A stretch of 52,385 nucleotides of DNA from Helicobacter cetorum (lineage in GTDB: Bacteria; Campylobacterota; Campylobacteria; Campylobacterales; DZAY01). Position 1 is the first letter of the stretch, and each line of letters opens with the position of its first letter. Location: the NCBI GenBank assembly GCA_022729735.1, contig DZAY01000018.1, positions 1 to 52,385 on the forward strand, in the 5' to 3' direction. Shown piece by piece: positions 48,820 through 52,385 of this stretch. The position numbers were made by a program, and so were the translations under genes. The notes below the pieces were generated by a model. That model ran no database searches, had not been told where the DNA came from, and saw nothing but the letters and a program-made list of their open reading frames with translations.

Positions 48820-49691
48820 TGTCTATTTTAGTAAATAAAGATACAAAAGTAATAGTTCAAGGTTTTACAGGTAAAGAAGGAACATTTCATGCAGAGCAAT
48901 GTATTGCTTATGGAACTCAAATAGTAGGTGGTGTAACTCCTGGAAAAGGTGGAACTACTCATCTTGATAAACCAGTATTTAATACTGTAAAAGATGCTGT
49001 TGTTAGCACTGGGGCTACAGTTAGTATGATTTTTGTTCCACCAGCTTTTGTAAGTGATGCTGTAATGGAAGCAGCTGATGCTGGGATTGAGTTAGCAGTT
49101 ATTATTACTGAAGGGGCTCCTGTTAAAGATATGATGATAGCAAAAGCTTATGCAGTGAAAAAAAATATGAAAACAATTGGACCAAACTGCCCAGGAATTA
49201 TAACTTCTGAAGAGTGTAAAATTGGAATTATGCCTGGGATGATTTTTAAGAAAGGAAGAGTTGGACTTATTTCTAAGTCTGGAACTTTAACTTATGAAGC
49301 AAGTAACCAAGTTGTGCAAGAAGGTTTTGGAATTTCAACAGCAGTTGGAATTGGAGGCGACCCAATTATTGGACTTAGTTACAAACAGTTACTACCTATG
49401 TTTGAAGCTGACCCAGAAACAGATGCAATTGTTATGATTGGTGAAATTGGTGGAACATTAGAAATTGAAGCAGCTAAACTTATAAAAGAGCAGATAAAAA
49501 AACCAGTAGTTGCATTTATTGCAGGACAAACTGCACCTAAAGGTAAAAGAATGGGACATGCTGGAGCTATTATTAGTGGTGGAAGTGGAACAGCAAGTGA
49601 AAAAATGGAAGCATTAAAAGAAGCAGGAGTTACAGTTGTAGTAAGCCCAGCTGATATTGGTTCTGCTGTTTCAAAAATACTCAAAAAATAG
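48819..49691 (+). CDS. sucD: Succinyl-CoA synthetase alpha subunit
   Basis: CoA-binding and phosphohistidine subunit, 290 residues. [15 protein letters not shown] and [20 protein letters not shown] are typical, and the phosphorylated histidine is H247 in [11 protein letters not shown]. One-base overlap with sucC, and its last base is the first base of the next gene's GTG. Confidence 0.97.
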   Translation: MSILVNKDTKVIVQGFTGKEGTFHAEQCIAYGTQIVGGVTPGKGGTTHLDKPVFNTVKDAVVSTGATVSMIFVPPAFVSDAVMEAADAGIELAVIITEGAPVKDMMIAKAYAVKKNMKTIGPNCPGIITSEECKIGIMPGMIFKKGRVGLISKSGTLTYEASNQVVQEGFGISTAVGIGGDPIIGLSYKQLLPMFEADPETDAIVMIGEIGGTLEIEAAKLIKEQIKKPVVAFIAGQTAPKGKRMGHAGAIISGGSGTASEKMEALKEAGVTVVVSPADIGSAVSKILKK

Positions 49692-49966
49692 TGAAAGAGA
49701 GTTTTGCTATCCACAATATCAGATGTGGAGGGTGTGAAAATAGTATAAAAAAAGCACTTATTGAGAGATTTCCAGATATAGAAGTCTCTTCAGTGAGTAA
49801 AAATGTAATAACTGATATAAAAAATAGTGAAGATAGAGACTATTTGATTAACACATTAAGAAGTTTAGGTTATCCTTTGATTGGTGATGAGTTAGGAAGT
49901 TTTAAAAACTTAGAGTTAAAAGCAAAGAGCTTTGTCTCTTGTGCAGTTGGAAAATTTGGTAATTAA
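49691..49966 (+). CDS. Heavy-metal-associated (CopZ-like) domain protein
   Basis: A 91-residue protein with one HMA fold (about 1-65) and metal-binding C12 and C15 in RCGGCENS, resembling copper chaperones, followed by a short extension with a further Cys (FVSCAVGKFGN). The start is GTG overlapping the sucD TAG by one base, so it is translated with the TCA enzymes. Metal delivery in the operon's context is unexplained; an Fe-S or copper-related function is possible. Product family is clear, role is not. Confidence 0.8.
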   Translation: MKESFAIHNIRCGGCENSIKKALIERFPDIEVSSVSKNVITDIKNSEDRDYLINTLRSLGYPLIGDELGSFKNLELKAKSFVSCAVGKFGN

Positions 49967-49982
49967 TTTAAAAGGAGAGAGT

Positions 49983-50300
49983 ATGTCAATATTTAAAGCA
50001 CCAGAAAATACTCCAGTGTGGGTTGATGAGAAGAGATGTAAAGCTTGTGATATATGTGTTTCAGTTTGTCCTGCTGGAGTTTTGGCTATGAGACTTGAGC
50101 CTACTTCAACTTTAGGAGCGATGATTGAGATTATTGCACCAGAATCTTGTATTGGTTGTAATGATTGCGAATTAAATTGTCCAGATTTTGCTATTTATGT
50201 AGCTGATAAATCTGAATATAAATTTGCAAAATTAACTGATGATGCAAAAGCAAGAGCTGAAGCTATTAAAAACAATAAATATATGAAGCTTAGTGCTTAA
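49983..50300 (+). CDS. oorD: 2-oxoglutarate:acceptor oxidoreductase delta subunit OorD
   Basis: Ferredoxin-like subunit of 105 residues with two [4Fe-4S] motifs, CKACDICVSVCP and CIGCNDCELNCP. The start at 49983 is chosen because AAGGAGAGAG precedes it directly; an upstream in-frame ATG at 49932 lies inside the HMA gene and would add 17 residues. It passes electrons between the catalytic subunits and ferredoxin. Confidence 0.94.
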   Translation: MSIFKAPENTPVWVDEKRCKACDICVSVCPAGVLAMRLEPTSTLGAMIEIIAPESCIGCNDCELNCPDFAIYVADKSEYKFAKLTDDAKARAEAIKNNKYMKLSA

Positions 50301-50314
50301 TTTAAGGAGAGGTG

Positions 50315-51460
50315 ATGCAAACAAGAGAGGTAATTTCAAGCGGTAATGAACTATCAGCTTTAGCTGCTGTTGATGCTGGTTGTAGGTTTTTTGGTGGGTA
50401 TCCTATTACTCCTTCAAGTGAAGTAATGCACGAAATTTCTGACCTTTTACCTGAAAGAGGCGGAGTTTGCATTCAAATGGAAGACGAGATAGCTGGAATA
50501 GCAGCTACAATTGGTGCTGCTATGAGTGGTGTTAGAGCTATGACGGCAACTTCAGGTCCTGGTATGAGCTTAAAAGCTGAAAATATGGGATTAGCTCAAA
50601 TGGCTGAAGTTCCATTAGTAATAGTTGATGTTATGAGAGGTGGTCCTTCAACTGGTCTTCCAACAAGGGTATCTCAAGGTGATGTTAGACAAGCAAGAAA
50701 TCCATCGCATGGTGATTATAGGTCAATTACTTTATGTGCTGGAAATTTAGCAGAGTGTTATACAGAAGTTGTAAGAGCTTTTAATTTAGCTGATAGATTT
50801 ATGCAACCTGTAATAGTTTTAACAGATGAAACAATCGGTCATATGCATGGAAAAGCAATTCTTCCAACTGAAGAAGAGGTAAAAAAAGGGATAGTTCCAA
50901 GAAAAAAATTTGATGGAAAACCAGAAGATTATAGACCTTATGGAGTTGGAGCTGATGAAGCTGCTGTATTAAATCCAATGTTTCAAGGTTATAGATACCA
51001 TTTCACAGGTCTTCATCATGATGCAAAAGGTTTCCCAACAGAAGAGATTGAAACTTGTAGAAAACTAATCCAAAGATTAGAAGATAAAGTTATGATGCAC
51101 ACAGATGAACTTGAACTAAATGAAGAGTTTATGTGTGATGATTTAGGCGAAAATGATATTTTAATTATCGCTTATGGTTCGGTATCGTTAGCTGCAAAAG
51201 AGGCTATTAGACATTTAAGAAAAGATGGTATTAAAGCAGGACTTTTTAGACCAATTACACTTTGGCCAAGCCCAGCAAAAAGAATAAGAGAATTAACAGA
51301 TAAAATTAAAAATGTTTTAGTTGTTGAATTAAATATTAGACAATATACAGAAGAAGTTGAAAGAGTTTCTTCAAGATTAGACATTCAAGGGCTTTATAAA
51401 GTTAATGGTAGAGCTATTTCTCCATATGAGATTGTTACAAAAGTGAAGGAGGTATTCTAA
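50315..51460 (+). CDS. oorA: 2-oxoglutarate:acceptor oxidoreductase alpha subunit OorA
   Basis: Subunit of 381 residues with the pyrimidine-binding half (GGYPITPSSEVMHEI, ATSGPGMSLKAENMG) and a C-terminal transketolase-like domain. Interconverts succinyl-CoA plus CO2 and 2-oxoglutarate with ferredoxin. I use ATG 50315, six bases after AAGGAG; the GTG at 50312 is too close. oorB begins 1 base after the stop. Confidence 0.96.
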   Translation: MQTREVISSGNELSALAAVDAGCRFFGGYPITPSSEVMHEISDLLPERGGVCIQMEDEIAGIAATIGAAMSGVRAMTATSGPGMSLKAENMGLAQMAEVPLVIVDVMRGGPSTGLPTRVSQGDVRQARNPSHGDYRSITLCAGNLAECYTEVVRAFNLADRFMQPVIVLTDETIGHMHGKAILPTEEEVKKGIVPRKKFDGKPEDYRPYGVGADEAAVLNPMFQGYRYHFTGLHHDAKGFPTEEIETCRKLIQRLEDKVMMHTDELELNEEFMCDDLGENDILIIAYGSVSLAAKEAIRHLRKDGIKAGLFRPITLWPSPAKRIRELTDKIKNVLVVELNIRQYTEEVERVSSRLDIQGLYKVNGRAISPYEIVTKVKEVF

Positions 51461-51461
51461 G

Positions 51462-52319
51462 ATGGCTTATAATTATGATAAATACTTAAGACTAGAAAAA
51501 ATGCCAACACTTTGGTGTTGGGGTTGTGGTGATGGAGTTATTTTAAAAGCCGTCATTAGAGCAATTGAAGCTTGTGGTTGGAATCAAGATGATGTTTGTG
51601 TGGTTTCTGGAATTGGATGTAGTGGTAGATTTTCATCATATGTTGATTTTAACACAGTTCATACAACACACGGTAGAACAGTAGCATGGGCAACTGGAAT
51701 AAAATTAGCAAATCCAGATAAACATGTAATTTGTGTAGCTGGAGATGGTGATGCTATGGCAATTGGTGGAAATCATACAATTCATGCTGCAAGAAGAAAT
51801 ATAGATATTAACTTTATTATGATTAATAACTTTATTTATGGTTTGACAAACTCTCAAACAAGCCCAACAACTCCACAAGGTATGTGGACTGTGTCTCAAA
51901 AATCAGGTAATATTGACCCAACTTTTGATGCTTGTGAAGTTGTAAAAGCGAGTGGTGCAAGTTTTGTTGCAAGAGAAACAATGCTTGACCCTAAAAAATT
52001 AGAAAAAACTTTAATAAAAGGTTTCCAACATAAAGGTTTTAGTTTTTTTGATGTAATGTCAAACTGCCATGTAAATTTAGGTAGAAAAAATAAAATGGAT
52101 AGTGCTATGAAAAACTTAGAGTGGATTGATAGTATTACTACTCCAGTTAAAAAATGGGAAGCACTACCAGAAGAAGAGAAGAAAAATAAATTCCCAACAG
52201 GAATTTTAAAACATGATACAGAAGCAAAAGAGTATTGTGATATGTATCAAGAGGTAATCGCTTATCATCAAGGTAAAAGAAAAGTGATTACTCAAGATGA
52301 TTTTGCTAAGAAAATATAA
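51462..52319 (+). CDS. oorB: 2-oxoglutarate:acceptor oxidoreductase beta subunit OorB
   Basis: Thiamine diphosphate-binding subunit of 285 residues. The TPP motif GDGDAMAIGGNHTIHAARR with the downstream INNFIYGLTNSQTSPTT is intact, as are the Cys residues WCWGCGDG (about 18-25) and GIGCSGR that bind a cluster or the cofactor. One base separates it from oorA and AAGGAG before oorC follows. Confidence 0.97.
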   Translation: MAYNYDKYLRLEKMPTLWCWGCGDGVILKAVIRAIEACGWNQDDVCVVSGIGCSGRFSSYVDFNTVHTTHGRTVAWATGIKLANPDKHVICVAGDGDAMAIGGNHTIHAARRNIDINFIMINNFIYGLTNSQTSPTTPQGMWTVSQKSGNIDPTFDACEVVKASGASFVARETMLDPKKLEKTLIKGFQHKGFSFFDVMSNCHVNLGRKNKMDSAMKNLEWIDSITTPVKKWEALPEEEKKNKFPTGILKHDTEAKEYCDMYQEVIAYHQGKRKVITQDDFAKKI

Positions 52320-52330
52320 GGAGAAACACA

Positions 52331-52385
52331 ATGGCTAGAACATTAATGAGATTTACAGGTGTTGGCGGACAGGGTGTTCTTCTTG
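52331..52385 (+). CDS. oorC: 2-oxoglutarate:acceptor oxidoreductase gamma subunit OorC (partial)
   Basis: ATG at 52331 after AAGGAG, frame open to the window end. The 18 residues seen include RFTGVGGQGVLL, the start of the gamma subunit. It completes the D-A-B-C gene order known in Campylobacterota. Confidence 0.9.
   Translation, partial: MARTLMRFTGVGGQGVLL

Noticed and set aside
49379-49714. A 111-codon minus-strand frame opposite sucD and the HMA gene
   Set aside because: Complement of conserved sucD sequence; no ribosome site or domain.

Overview
This 52.4 kb window is AT-rich, gene-dense bacterial chromosome. It most likely comes from a member of the Campylobacterota (Epsilonproteobacteria), in the Sulfurimonas, Arcobacter or Thiovulum sphere. 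Pointers are the low GC content, a PglB-type oligosaccharyltransferase, a NavAb-like sodium channel, an acpP-fabF-accA block, a monomeric isocitrate dehydrogenase, and an operon running icd-mdh-fumC-sucCD-oorDABC. That operon is the kind used for reductive TCA carbon fixation in this group. I cannot fix genus or species from the sequence alone. I saw no tRNA, rRNA, CRISPR array, insertion sequence, prophage or replication origin.

Layout. 1-5300: the tail of an unknown protein, a bacterial voltage-gated sodium channel, and on the minus strand clpB followed by a biotin carboxylase. 5370-14800: a long plus-strand run with ctpA, purC, purS, purQ, a membrane protein with an SH3-like tail, plsC, crcB, a PiT phosphate transporter, tyrS, surE and tcdA, many of them overlapping. 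14900-18050: a solitary KAP-type P-loop NTPase, possibly a defence or accessory gene. 18280-19056: a secreted alpha-carbonic anhydrase. 19144-27124: a glycan locus with rfbA, a gene-deletion scar, a GT2 and a GT39-like glycosyltransferase, a methyltransferase, a flippase-like protein, pglB and lpxD. 27191-29449: an ammonium transporter fused to a chemotaxis signalling domain. 29539-31410: a GH17-type glucanase/glucanosyltransferase fused to a membrane domain. 31416-33860 (minus): acpP-fabF-accA. 34028-34822: an orphan J-domain protein. 34984-41916: a periplasmic molybdenum oxidoreductase operon in subunit order B-C-A, with a TorD-like chaperone, a multi-cluster Fe-S protein and a small unknown protein. 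41942: mltG. 43008 to the end: the TCA/reductive TCA operon, with oorC cut by the window edge.

How the genes work together. The last 9 kb encode steps between isocitrate and malate, with ferredoxin-linked 2-oxoglutarate synthase and succinyl-CoA synthetase able to run reductively. Carbonic anhydrase and a biotin carboxylase fit a CO2-fixing lifestyle. The molybdenum enzyme with NrfD and Fe-S subunits suggests anaerobic or sulfur-compound respiration. The Amt-chemoreceptor fusion and the sodium channel point to a motile cell that senses ions and nutrients.

The observations I find most worth following are the Amt-HAMP-MCP fusion, the scar left by a deleted MBOAT/SGNH acylation pair between rfbA and the GT2 gene, the solitary KAP NTPase behind a perfect 12-bp inverted repeat, and the hairpins that double as stop codons. 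No gene-free stretch exceeds 300 bases. The longest are 20017-20241 (deletion scar), 18042-18282 (AT-rich, with a weak promoter and a spaced inverted repeat) and 14779-14969 (inverted repeat).
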